NCBI GenBank assembly: GCA_020248865.1
Contig: JADCGS010000022.1
Span: forward strand, 49,592-113,591
Source: Burkholderiales bacterium
GTDB lineage: Bacteria; Pseudomonadota; Gammaproteobacteria; Burkholderiales; Burkholderiaceae_F
Length of the DNA stretch: 64,000 nucleotides
Reading direction: 5' to 3'
In this document: positions 8,476 through 17,460 of the stretch, piece after piece
How positions within the stretch are numbered: the first letter of the stretch is position 1
How the letters are laid out: each line of letters opens with the position of its first letter
Translations under genes and position numbers: made by a program
The notes under the pieces: model-generated
What the model saw: only the letters and a program-made list of their open reading frames with translations
What the model was told of the DNA's origin: nothing
The model's database searches: none

Positions 8476-10050
8476 ATGGTGCGGAGTCGTTGTCTGTTCC
8501 TTCAGTTTGGGGGGGAAAGTCGTGCTCGGTTGTCGGTCAACGCGCGCGACGCGGCACGGCAGCTGGGCCTGTTGCCGCTGGCCCTGGCGCTGTGCGTGGC
8601 CATTTCGCTGGGCGGCTGTGCAGCTGGTACGCCCAAGCAGTCGGTGGAACCCGGTGCTGCGGGCATCGCCACCTCATGGCAGGCACCCCTCCCGCATGAC
8701 GGTAAGCTGGCCGATCTGAGCCTGTGGTGGGCGCAGTTCGGTGATCCGCTTCTGCTGCGTCTGATCGAGTCGGGACAAAGGGTCAGTCCGACGGTCGCTC
8801 ACGCCGGGGCTCGAATCGCCGAAGCGAGGACCGCCCTGGTGACCGGCAGGGCCAGCCTCTTGCCCTCGGTAAGCGCCGTGTCCGCTGGTGCCCGTGAACG
8901 GGCGAGTCCAGACGATGCGCTGGCGACCACCTCATCGCTCGGTCTGCTAGCTCGCTGGGAGCTGGACGTCTTCGGCGCCAATCGCGCGCGCGCGGACGCC
9001 GCGCAAGCGCGCCTTGACGGCAGCACCGCAGCCTGGCACGACGCCCGCGTCTCGGCGGCCGCCGAGGTTGCACTTGGATACCTGGAACTGCGCGCCTGCG
9101 AAGCCCAGCGGAATCAGGCCGAGGTGGACGCGGAGTCACGCGCCGAGATATCGAGATTGACCGCACTGGCGGTGAAAACGGGGCTTCAGCCGCCATCGGC
9201 TGCGCAGCTCGCCCAGGCCAGCGCTGCGCAGGGCAACGCTGCGCTCGCAAGCCAGCGTGCGCAGTGCGATCTCATTGTCAAGTCGATCGTTGCCTTGACC
9301 TCCGAGGATGAGTCCGCTCTGCGCCGTGACCTTGAGCCCCATTCGGCCTTGCTGCCAAAGCCAGTCTCGCTTTCGGTGGGCGCGGTGCCGGCAGAAGTCT
9401 TAGCCCGGCGCCCCGACATTCTTGCCGCGGCCCGGGAGGTGATGGCTGCCAGCGCCGACATCGCCCAAGCCAAGGCGCAGCGGATGCCGAGCATCTCGGT
9501 CGTCGGCAGCATTGAGACGATGCGGCTGTCCCGGGGGAGCATCAGTACGGATGGCACCGTCTGGCGCGTGGGGCCGATCGTGGTGACCATGCCGATCTTC
9601 GACTCCGGAGTGCGTGGCGCCCGTGTGGCGGTTGAACAGGCGCGTTACGACGCAGCGGGCGCGGCCTACTTGGCACGCCTGCGTGAGGCGGTTCGCGAGG
9701 TCGAGGCGGCGCTGGTCAGGCTTCAAAGCAGCGCGGCGCGCCGCGACTCGCTGCGCGTCGCCGCGATCGGCTTTCAGGGTTCCTTCGCGGCAGCCGAGGC
9801 GCGTTACCGCGCCGGTGTGTCGTCCCTGTTCGAGCTCGAAGATGCCCGACGGAGCATGGTTGCGGCGAACAGCGCACTGATCGACGAGCACCGCGAAGCC
9901 GTCGCCGCCTGGATTGCGCTGTACCGCGCCATAGGGGGTGGCTGGTCGCCCCCTGAACCCGCCAATGCGGTGTCGGGCTTATCGGGTGGAAAGACGCTAC
10001 AGGCCGAGAGCAGGCGATTGCCGCCAGCGGGACGCCATCGACTGGAGTGA
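8476..10050 (+). CDS. RND efflux outer-membrane factor (NodT-type lipoprotein)
   Basis: About 524 residues; a TolC-like outer-membrane channel of the NodT branch. The lipobox LGGC places the lipidated cysteine at residue 48, after a long n-region, so the true start could instead be the in-frame TTG at 8530. The ATG at 8476 has a good GGGGAG site. Two OEP repeats follow, with the landmarks LWWAQFGDPLLLRLI, RWELDVFGANRARADAA and the second-half EVLARRPDILAAAREV. It would form the exit duct for the adaptor and pump encoded just downstream. Confidence 0.88.
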   Translation: MVRSRCLFLQFGGESRARLSVNARDAARQLGLLPLALALCVAISLGGCAAGTPKQSVEPGAAGIATSWQAPLPHDGKLADLSLWWAQFGDPLLLRLIESGQRVSPTVAHAGARIAEARTALVTGRASLLPSVSAVSAGARERASPDDALATTSSLGLLARWELDVFGANRARADAAQARLDGSTAAWHDARVSAAAEVALGYLELRACEAQRNQAEVDAESRAEISRLTALAVKTGLQPPSAAQLAQASAAQGNAALASQRAQCDLIVKSIVALTSEDESALRRDLEPHSALLPKPVSLSVGAVPAEVLARRPDILAAAREVMAASADIAQAKAQRMPSISVVGSIETMRLSRGSISTDGTVWRVGPIVVTMPIFDSGVRGARVAVEQARYDAAGAAYLARLREAVREVEAALVRLQSSAARRDSLRVAAIGFQGSFAAAEARYRAGVSSLFELEDARRSMVAANSALIDEHREAVAAWIALYRAIGGGWSPPEPANAVSGLSGGKTLQAESRRLPPAGRHRLE

Positions 10051-10059
10051 GGACCGGAC

Positions 10060-11220
10060 GTGACCCAGTTTTCTCGCAATCTTGCTCTTCTGGCGCCTGT
10101 GGCGCTGGCAATCTCCGGTTTATTCGTGACGCTCGTGGCACCGGATGCCAGCGGCGAGCCGGACTCAGCGCGATCGGCGGCGAAGCCCGCGCTCGCGGTC
10201 ACGACAACGCTGCCCAAGCTGGTCGTTCTGCCGGTTCGGGTACAGGCAAACGGGAACATCGCGGCGTGGCAAGAGGCCATCATCGGCACCGAGGCGGATG
10301 GGCTGCGTCTGGCCGAGGTCAACTTCAACGTCGGCGATGTCGTACGCCGCGGGCAGGTGCTGGCCCGGTTTGCCTCTGCCACGGTCGACGCCGAGCTGGC
10401 GCAGAGCAGGTCAGTGCTCGCCGAAGCGGAGGCCATACTGGCGGAGGCTAGTAGCAACGCGGTTCGGGCCCAGGAACTGAAGGCGAGCGGCGCGCTGTCG
10501 GAGCAGCAGATTCAGCAGTACCTGACCGCAGAGCGCACTGCGCGGGCCCGGCTAGAAGGAGCCAAAGCGGCCGTGCAGACGCAGCAGCTGCGGCTGGCAC
10601 AGACGCAGGTGCTGGCTCCGGACGACGGCGTGATCTCGGTCCGAACCGCCACTGTCGGGGCGGTGCTTCCCAGCGGGCAGGAACTGTTCCGGATCATCCG
10701 CCGCGGTCGTCTCGAGTGGCGCGCCGAGGTTGCAGCACCCGAGCTGGTAAGACTGCGTCCCGGCCAGCAGGTGACGCTAACGCCCGCGGGCGGGCAGCCG
10801 GTGCGGGGCATGGTGCGGGTTGTTGCGCCGGTGGTCGACACCCGGACCCGGAGTGGCCTTGTCTACGTCGACATACCAGTTACCGGAGCGGCCCGCGCTG
10901 GCATGTTTGCCCGGGGCGATATCGAGGTTGACTCCGGCAAGCCCACCGTGACGCTGCCGCAGGCGGCTGTAGCGCAGCGCGATGGTTTCAGCTACGTGAT
11001 GCGCATCGGGCCGGACTATCGCGTAATGGAAACCAAGGTGACGCTAGGTCGGCGGGCGGGCGACCGAGTCGAGGTCGTAAGCGGCATCGACACCGGCACC
11101 ACAGTAGTGGCATCCGGGGTCGGCTTCCTCGGCGACGGCGATCTCGTGCAAGTGGTCGATGGCGCGGCCGCTGCCGTTGGTGCAGCGCGGTCGCCCGGCG
11201 AGGCGCCGAATCGGCGGTGA
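10060..11220 (+). CDS. RND efflux periplasmic adaptor (membrane fusion protein)
   Basis: A 386-residue HlyD/AcrA-type adaptor linking pump and outer-membrane channel in the periplasm. The N-terminus has a single hydrophobic stretch (residues 8-28) that is an anchor or signal. The lipoyl halves (VNFNVGDVVRRGQVLARF and TQVLAPDDGVISVRTATVGAVLPSG) flank an alpha-helical hairpin, followed by the beta-barrel and membrane-proximal domains. The GTG start lies 9 bases after the outer-membrane factor gene, and the pump gene follows after 12 bases, so the three form one operon. Confidence 0.9.
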   Translation: MTQFSRNLALLAPVALAISGLFVTLVAPDASGEPDSARSAAKPALAVTTTLPKLVVLPVRVQANGNIAAWQEAIIGTEADGLRLAEVNFNVGDVVRRGQVLARFASATVDAELAQSRSVLAEAEAILAEASSNAVRAQELKASGALSEQQIQQYLTAERTARARLEGAKAAVQTQQLRLAQTQVLAPDDGVISVRTATVGAVLPSGQELFRIIRRGRLEWRAEVAAPELVRLRPGQQVTLTPAGGQPVRGMVRVVAPVVDTRTRSGLVYVDIPVTGAARAGMFARGDIEVDSGKPTVTLPQAAVAQRDGFSYVMRIGPDYRVMETKVTLGRRAGDRVEVVSGIDTGTTVVASGVGFLGDGDLVQVVDGAAAAVGAARSPGEAPNRR

Positions 11221-11232
11221 GGGGGGGTTGAA

Positions 11233-14200
11233 ATGAGCTTGAACGTCTCCTCCTGGTCGATCCGTAACCCCGTGCCGGGCATTCTGCTGTTCGTGGTGCT
11301 TACCTTCGCCGGGCTAATGAGCTTCTGGTTCATGAAGGTCCAGAACTATCCGGACGTCGACCTACCGGAAGTCGCCATCACGGCGTCGCTGCCTGGAGCT
11401 TCGCCCTCGCAGCTGGAAAACGAGGTGGCGCGGAAGATCGAGGACTCGCTGGCCGCCGCCCGCGGCGTCGAACACATCCGCACGACGATCGCTGACGGAA
11501 CGGTGTCGATCGTCGTCGAGTTCCGATTGGAGGTACCCCTGCAGGAGGCGGCGGACGAAGTGCGCGACGCGGTGGCGCGAGTTCGTGGGGACCTGCCAGC
11601 CGATCTACGCGACCCGGTCATCAAGAAGCTCGAGTTTTCGGGCTCGCCGATCCTGACCTACACCGTTGTCTCGTCGCGCATGGATGAGGAGGCGCTGTCT
11701 TGGTTTGTGGACAACGAAGTCGGCCGGAAGCTGCGGGCGGTGCCCGGCGTAGGCTCGGTCAGCCGGGTCGGCGGGGTGACGCGGGAGGTTCGCGTCGAGC
11801 TGGATCCGGCCCGGTTGCTTGCGCTTGACGTCAGTCCCGCCGACATATCCCGACAGCTGCGCCGGGTTCAACTCGAGTCCGCCGGCGGTCGCTCGGACAT
11901 CGGCGGTCGCGAGCAGTCGGTGCGCACGCTCGCCACCGTGACGTCGGCCGATGAGCTTGCGGCGATCGAGATCGCCCTCAGCGACGGGCGCAGTGTCCGC
12001 CTGGATCGACTCGGCACGGTGGCCGACACGGTTGCCGAGCGGCGGTCTGCAGCTCTGCTGAACGGCAGGCCCGCAGTCGGATTCGAGATCACGCGAGCAC
12101 GCGGGGCCGGCGAGCTGGAAGTCGCTGAGGGCGTGCGCCTTGCGCTCGACCGGTTGCGCGAGGCGAATCCAGGGCTCGAAGTCATCGAGGCCTTTAACAC
12201 CGTCGATCCGGTTCAGGAGAACTACGACGGATCAATGTACCTGCTCTATGAAGGGGCGTTCCTAGCAGTGGTTGTGGTTTTTCTCTTCTTGAGGGACTGG
12301 CGGGCCACCGCGATAGCCGCCGTTGCGCTTCCACTGTCGATCATCCCGGCGTTTGCGGCTATGCACTTGATGGGATTCACGCTCAACATTGTGACTTTGC
12401 TGTCGTTGTCGCTGGTGGTCGGCATCCTCGTCGACGATGCGATCGTCGAGATCGAAAACATCGCTCGACATCTCCGCATGGGAAAGACCCCATACCAAGC
12501 CGCCATGGAGGCGACTGAAGAGATCGGGCTAGCCGTGATTGCAACGACGTTCACCCTGGTTGCGGTGTTTCTGCCGACGGCATTCATGAGCGGCGTGGTT
12601 GGCCGGTTCTTTGTCCAGTTCGGCTGGACGGCGGCAGTGGCCGTCTTTTTTTCCCTGGTGGTCGCACGGGTGCTCACGCCGGTAATGGCCGCTTACCTGC
12701 TCAAACCCCAGCAAGGACCGCGGGGATCTGAACCTGCATGGGTGCGCATATGCGTCCGCTGGGTGCAGTGGTGCCTTCGGCATCGCCTGCTGACCGTGGG
12801 CTCCGCGCTCGGATTCCTGGCGCTGGGCCTCTTCTTTGCCTCGCGACTGCCCGGTGCCTTTATCCCGCCCGACGATGTTTCGCAGACCCAGGTGAGGATT
12901 TCTCTGGCGCCCGGAAGCACCTTCGACGAGACGCTGGCGCTAGCCGAGCAGGCGCGCCTGATCGTGCGCGGCAACGAGCACGTCAGGATGATCTACACGG
13001 CGATCGGCGGTGGCAGCGCAGGAACCGACGCCGACGAACCGTCGGCCGTGCCCGATGCCCGCACGGCCGTCCTGACGCTCAATCTAAGCCCGCGATCCGA
13101 GCGCCGCGGCGTTAGCCGGCAGCAGATTGAGCAGCAGGTACGCGATGCGCTGTCGGTGCTTCCGGGCGCCCGGGTGAATGTGGGCATTGGCGGCGGCAGC
13201 GATAACTACGTGGTGGTGCTGGCGGGAACGGACGGCCGCGTCCTCGCCAGCTACGCGGCCCGAGTGGAGCGCGACCTGCGTACGCTTCCGGGCATCGGTG
13301 CGGTGACTTCGAGCGCGGGTCTGGTACAGCCTGAACTACTGGTCCGGCCCGACTTTGCCCGTGCCGCGGATCTGGGCGTGACTTCGGCCGCCATTGCCGA
13401 GACCTTGCGCGTGGCGACTGCCGGCGACTACGAGCAGGGTCTGGCCAGGCTCAATCTCGGCGAACGGCAGATTCCGGTGGTGATGCGCCTACCTCAGTGG
13501 GCGCGACAGGACATCGACACACTCAAGAGGCTTCCGGTACCTGGCGCCCGCGGGCCGGTGGCGCTCGAGAATGTCGCCACGTTCGAGCTTGGCAGCGGGC
13601 CCACGCAGATCACGCGGTTCGACCGTGCGCGCAATGTCAACCTGGAGGTCGAACTGGGTGGGCGTGCCCTCGGCGATGTCGAACAGGCGGCTCTTGCGCT
13701 GCCGAGCCTCAGTGCGCCGCCGCCCGGGGTGAGCCTGAGCGAGGACGGTGAGGCCGGGAACATGGACGAGCTGATCCTGGGCTTCGGTCTCGCAATGCTC
13801 ACCGGCATCTTGTGCGTCTACGCCGTGCTCGTCCTGCTCCTGAAGGACTTCCTCCAACCGGTGACCATCCTCGTAGCACTGGTGCTATCGGTGCCAGGAG
13901 CCTTCCTGGCGCTCCACATCACGGGTTCGACGTTGTCAATGCCGCCGATGATCGGCCTGATCATGCTGATGGGAATCACGACCAAGAACTCGATCCTGTT
14001 GATCGACTACGTCATCCTGGCCCGGGTCCGTGACGGGCTCGACCGCTGGGATGCCATCATGGACGCCTGCCGCAAGCGGGCGCGTCCGATCGTGATGACC
14101 ACGCTGGCCATGGGTGCGGGCATGTTGCCGATTGCGCTCGGGTGGGGAAGCGATCCGAGCTTTCGTGCGCCGATGGCGATCGTCGTCATCGGTGGGTTGC

Positions 14201-14349
14201 TCTCGTCGACCTTCCTTAGTCTGCTGGTGGTCCCGGTGGTCTTCACTTACGTCGATGACGTAGTGCAGTGGTGGCGACGCTTGGGCGGCAAGTCCGCGCA
14301 TGACCGTCGGACCGATGCTGCATCGCGCACGGGCGTGGCACCGTCATGA
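11233..14349 (+). CDS. RND efflux inner-membrane pump
   Basis: A 1038-residue proton-driven RND transporter with the normal two-fold 12-helix layout. The helix-4 proton-relay pair is D401/D402 in GILVDDAIVEIENI. The second half repeats the pattern with LIMLMGITTKNSILLIDYV. Periplasmic porter loops carry the usual MSLNVSSWSIRNPVPGILL opening and the NYPDVDLPEVAI segment. The large, hydrophobic-substrate HAE-like style seems more likely than a metal (HME) pump, but I cannot assign a substrate. The gene is convergent with valS. Regulation by the upstream two-component system is inferred from proximity. Confidence 0.92.
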   Translation: MSLNVSSWSIRNPVPGILLFVVLTFAGLMSFWFMKVQNYPDVDLPEVAITASLPGASPSQLENEVARKIEDSLAAARGVEHIRTTIADGTVSIVVEFRLEVPLQEAADEVRDAVARVRGDLPADLRDPVIKKLEFSGSPILTYTVVSSRMDEEALSWFVDNEVGRKLRAVPGVGSVSRVGGVTREVRVELDPARLLALDVSPADISRQLRRVQLESAGGRSDIGGREQSVRTLATVTSADELAAIEIALSDGRSVRLDRLGTVADTVAERRSAALLNGRPAVGFEITRARGAGELEVAEGVRLALDRLREANPGLEVIEAFNTVDPVQENYDGSMYLLYEGAFLAVVVVFLFLRDWRATAIAAVALPLSIIPAFAAMHLMGFTLNIVTLLSLSLVVGILVDDAIVEIENIARHLRMGKTPYQAAMEATEEIGLAVIATTFTLVAVFLPTAFMSGVVGRFFVQFGWTAAVAVFFSLVVARVLTPVMAAYLLKPQQGPRGSEPAWVRICVRWVQWCLRHRLLTVGSALGFLALGLFFASRLPGAFIPPDDVSQTQVRISLAPGSTFDETLALAEQARLIVRGNEHVRMIYTAIGGGSAGTDADEPSAVPDARTAVLTLNLSPRSERRGVSRQQIEQQVRDALSVLPGARVNVGIGGGSDNYVVVLAGTDGRVLASYAARVERDLRTLPGIGAVTSSAGLVQPELLVRPDFARAADLGVTSAAIAETLRVATAGDYEQGLARLNLGERQIPVVMRLPQWARQDIDTLKRLPVPGARGPVALENVATFELGSGPTQITRFDRARNVNLEVELGGRALGDVEQAALALPSLSAPPPGVSLSEDGEAGNMDELILGFGLAMLTGILCVYAVLVLLLKDFLQPVTILVALVLSVPGAFLALHITGSTLSMPPMIGLIMLMGITTKNSILLIDYVILARVRDGLDRWDAIMDACRKRARPIVMTTLAMGAGMLPIALGWGSDPSFRAPMAIVVIGGLLSSTFLSLLVVPVVFTYVDDVVQWWRRLGGKSAHDRRTDAASRTGVAPS

Positions 14350-14434
14350 CCCGGTGCAGCGAACCGAGCGCCACGGACCGAGTGGACGATTGGGTCAACA
14401 GGGTCATGAGCCACTCGCCCCGGCCGGCGAGGCA

Positions 14435-17284
14435 TCAGCCCAGTTGCCCGTACTGTTCCCGCACCTTATCCAGCGTGCCGGCAAAACTCGCCAGCCGCTC
14501 CTGCTCCTGCGCCACGACGGCCGCCGGCGCGCGCTCGACGAAGCTCGCATTGCCGAGCTTGCCCCGGGCCTTGGCGATCTCGCCCTCCAGGCGCGCGATC
14601 TCCTTGCGCAGGCGTTCGCGCTCGGCCGCCAGGTCGACCTCGATCACCAGCATCAGCCGGTAGTCGTCGACCACCACCACCGGCGCCACGCCCTGCGCGT
14701 TGGCGGCAGCCACGTCGGCGACCGGCTGCACCGCGGAGAGCTTGGCCAGCGCCTGCAGGTAAGGTGCAAAGCGCGCGATCGCCTCGGCCGGCCCGCTGAG
14801 CGCCAGCGGCACGCGCTTGTCGGGCCCGAGCTTCATCTCGCCGCGCAGCGTGCGGCAGGCTTCGATCAGGCGTTTGAGCAGGGCCATCTCGGCATCAGCC
14901 GCCGCATCGATCTTGGCCGGCTCGCTCTGCGGGTAAGGCTGCACCATCACCGATGCCGCCGCGCCGTCGGCGCGCTTGCCGGCGGGTACCGACACCGTCT
15001 GCCACAGCTCCTCGGTGACGAACGGGATGATCGGATGCGCCAGGCGCAGCAGCGCCTCGAGCACGCGCACCAGGGTGCGGCGCGTGCCGCGCTGCGCCGC
15101 CTCGTCGCCGGCGGCCGTGGCGGCCTGCAACTGCACCTTGGCGAGCTCGAGGTACCAGTCGCAGTACTCGTTCCAGGCAAAGCCGTAGACCGAGTTGGCC
15201 ACGAGGTCGAGCCGATACTCCGCAAAGCCGCGCTCCACAGCGGCCTCCAGCCGCTGCAGTTCGCCGATGATCCAGCGGTCGGCAGCGGACAGCGCCACCG
15301 GCAGCGACCCGTCCAGGCCGGTGTCCTTGCCCTCGACGTTCATCAGCACGAAGCGCGTCGCATTCCACAGCTTGTTGCAGAAGTTGCGGTAGCCCTCGCA
15401 GCGCTTGGTGTCGAAGTTCACGTTGCGCCCGAGCGTGGCGTAGCTGGCCATCGTGAAGCGCAGCGCATCGGCGCCGTAGGCCGGGATGCCGTCGGGAAAT
15501 TGCGCGCGCACGCGCTTTTCGATCTTCGGCGCGTCCTGCGGGCGGCGCAGGCCGGTGGTGGACTTGCGCACCAGCGTGTCCAGATCCACGCCCTGGATCA
15601 GGTCCACGGGGTCGAGCACGTTGCCCTCGGACTTGCTCATCTTCCTGCCCTCGGCATCGCGCACCATGCCGTGGATGTACACGGTCTCGAACGGCACCTT
15701 GCCGGTGAAGTGCAGGGTCATCATGACCATGCGCGCCACCCAGAAGAAGATGATCTCGTAGCCGGTGGTGAGCACCTGCGAGGGCAGGTAGCGCTTGAGG
15801 TCCTCGGTGTCGGCCGGCCAGCCGAGCGTGGAGTGGCACACCAGCGCCGAGCTGAACCAGGTGTCGAGCACGTCCTCGTCGCGCCTGAGCGCAACGCCCG
15901 CACCGGCCTTGGCCTGCGCCTCCGCCTCGCTGCGCGCCACAACCACATTACCCTGCTCGTCGTACCAGGCCGGAATCCGATGGCCCCACCAGAGCTGGCG
16001 CGAGATGCACCAGTCCTGGATGTTCTTCATCCAGTGCATGTAGGTGCTGATCCATTCGCCGGGCACGAACTTCACGCGGCCGTCTTCCACCGCCTCGGTG
16101 GCCACCTGGGCGATGCTCTTGCCCGGAAACAGGGTGCCCTCGGGCGCCGGCTTGCTGGTCGCGACGAACCACTGATCCATCAGCATCGGCTCGATCGCCA
16201 CCCCGGTGCGGTCGCCGCGCGGCACCTTGAGCAGGTGCTTGTCGATCTGCTCGACCAGGCCGGCAGCCTGCAGGTCGGCCACCACCGCATCGCGTGCCCG
16301 GTAGCGATCCAGCCCACGGTACTGCACGGGCGCCGCATCGTTGACCGTGGCCTCGGGCGTGAAGACCGAGATCATCGGCAGCCCGTGGCGCAGGCCGACC
16401 TGGTAGTCGTTGACGTCGTGCGCCGGCGTGACCTTGACCACGCCGGTGCCGAACTCGCGGTCGACGTAGGCATCGGCGATGATCGGAATCTCGCGCCCGG
16501 CCAGCGGCAGGCGGACCGCTTTGCCCACCAGATGCCGGTAGCGCTCGTCCTCCGGATGCACCATCACCGCGGTGTCGCCCAGCATCGTCTCGGGCCGCGT
16601 GGTCGCGACGACCAGGTAGCCTGCACCGTCGGCCAGGGGATAGCGCAGGTGGTACAGCCGGCCTTCCTCCTCCTCGCTCAAGACCTCCAGATCCGAGATC
16701 GCGGTCTTCAGCACCGGGTCCCAGTGCACCAGCCGTTTGCCGCGATAGATGAGGCCCTGCTCGTACAGGCGCACGAAGGTGTCGATCACCACCGGCGAGA
16801 GCTTCTCGTCCATCGTGAAGTACTCGCGCGTCCAGTCCACGCTGGCGCCGAGGCGGCGCATCTGCTGCGTGATGGTGCCGCCGGATTGCTCCTTCCAGGC
16901 CCACACGCGTTCCTGAAACTGCATCCGGCCCAGGTCGTGGCGCGACACACCCTGCTGCTGCAACTGCCGCTCCACCACGATCTGTGTCGCGATGCCGGCA
17001 TGGTCCACGCCCGGCACCCACAAGGTGTTGAAGCCGCGCATCCGGTGATACCGGGTCAGCGCGTCCATGATGGTCTGGTTGAAGGCATGCCCCATGTGCA
17101 GCACGCCGGTCACGTTGGGGGGCGGCAGCTGGATGCAGAAGCTCGGCCGGCCCGGGGCGTCGCCCGCGCGGGCGTAGCCGCGGCTCTCCCAGACCGGCGC
17201 CCAGCGCGCCTCGATGGCGGCCGGCTCGAAGGCTTTGGCCAGGTCGTTACCGGAGGGTGCGACGAGCGGGGTTGGGGAATTCAT
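14435..17284 (-). CDS. valS: Valine--tRNA ligase
   Basis: A 949-residue class I aminoacyl-tRNA synthetase that charges tRNA-Val and edits threonine mischarging. The HIGH-type motif is in [14 protein letters not shown] (HMGH at 63-66) and KMSKSEGN is near residue 550. Between them lies the large editing insertion. The C-terminus is the valine-specific coiled coil ([27 protein letters not shown]). I chose the ATG at 17284 ([12 protein letters not shown]) over the more upstream one because homologues start near it. The opposite strand carries a 1054-codon open frame that is a shadow of this gene. Confidence 0.97.
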   Translation of the reverse strand: MNSPTPLVAPSGNDLAKAFEPAAIEARWAPVWESRGYARAGDAPGRPSFCIQLPPPNVTGVLHMGHAFNQTIMDALTRYHRMRGFNTLWVPGVDHAGIATQIVVERQLQQQGVSRHDLGRMQFQERVWAWKEQSGGTITQQMRRLGASVDWTREYFTMDEKLSPVVIDTFVRLYEQGLIYRGKRLVHWDPVLKTAISDLEVLSEEEEGRLYHLRYPLADGAGYLVVATTRPETMLGDTAVMVHPEDERYRHLVGKAVRLPLAGREIPIIADAYVDREFGTGVVKVTPAHDVNDYQVGLRHGLPMISVFTPEATVNDAAPVQYRGLDRYRARDAVVADLQAAGLVEQIDKHLLKVPRGDRTGVAIEPMLMDQWFVATSKPAPEGTLFPGKSIAQVATEAVEDGRVKFVPGEWISTYMHWMKNIQDWCISRQLWWGHRIPAWYDEQGNVVVARSEAEAQAKAGAGVALRRDEDVLDTWFSSALVCHSTLGWPADTEDLKRYLPSQVLTTGYEIIFFWVARMVMMTLHFTGKVPFETVYIHGMVRDAEGRKMSKSEGNVLDPVDLIQGVDLDTLVRKSTTGLRRPQDAPKIEKRVRAQFPDGIPAYGADALRFTMASYATLGRNVNFDTKRCEGYRNFCNKLWNATRFVLMNVEGKDTGLDGSLPVALSAADRWIIGELQRLEAAVERGFAEYRLDLVANSVYGFAWNEYCDWYLELAKVQLQAATAAGDEAAQRGTRRTLVRVLEALLRLAHPIIPFVTEELWQTVSVPAGKRADGAAASVMVQPYPQSEPAKIDAAADAEMALLKRLIEACRTLRGEMKLGPDKRVPLALSGPAEAIARFAPYLQALAKLSAVQPVADVAAANAQGVAPVVVVDDYRLMLVIEVDLAAERERLRKEIARLEGEIAKARGKLGNASFVERAPAAVVAQEQERLASFAGTLDKVREQYGQLG

Positions 17285-17460
17285 GAATCGTGTCGGCGGG
17301 TGAGGCGCTGCGGTCGGCGTCGCGCGCAGTGGCACGGCAGCACGGCAAGGACACGATTTTACGCGGCGCAGCTTGCACGCTTACGATCGCGCTTCTGTCA
17401 CCTGCGGCAAGCGCTGCCTTGCGCGGGACGTCGACCCACTCTTTTGCGACGCATCAGCCC

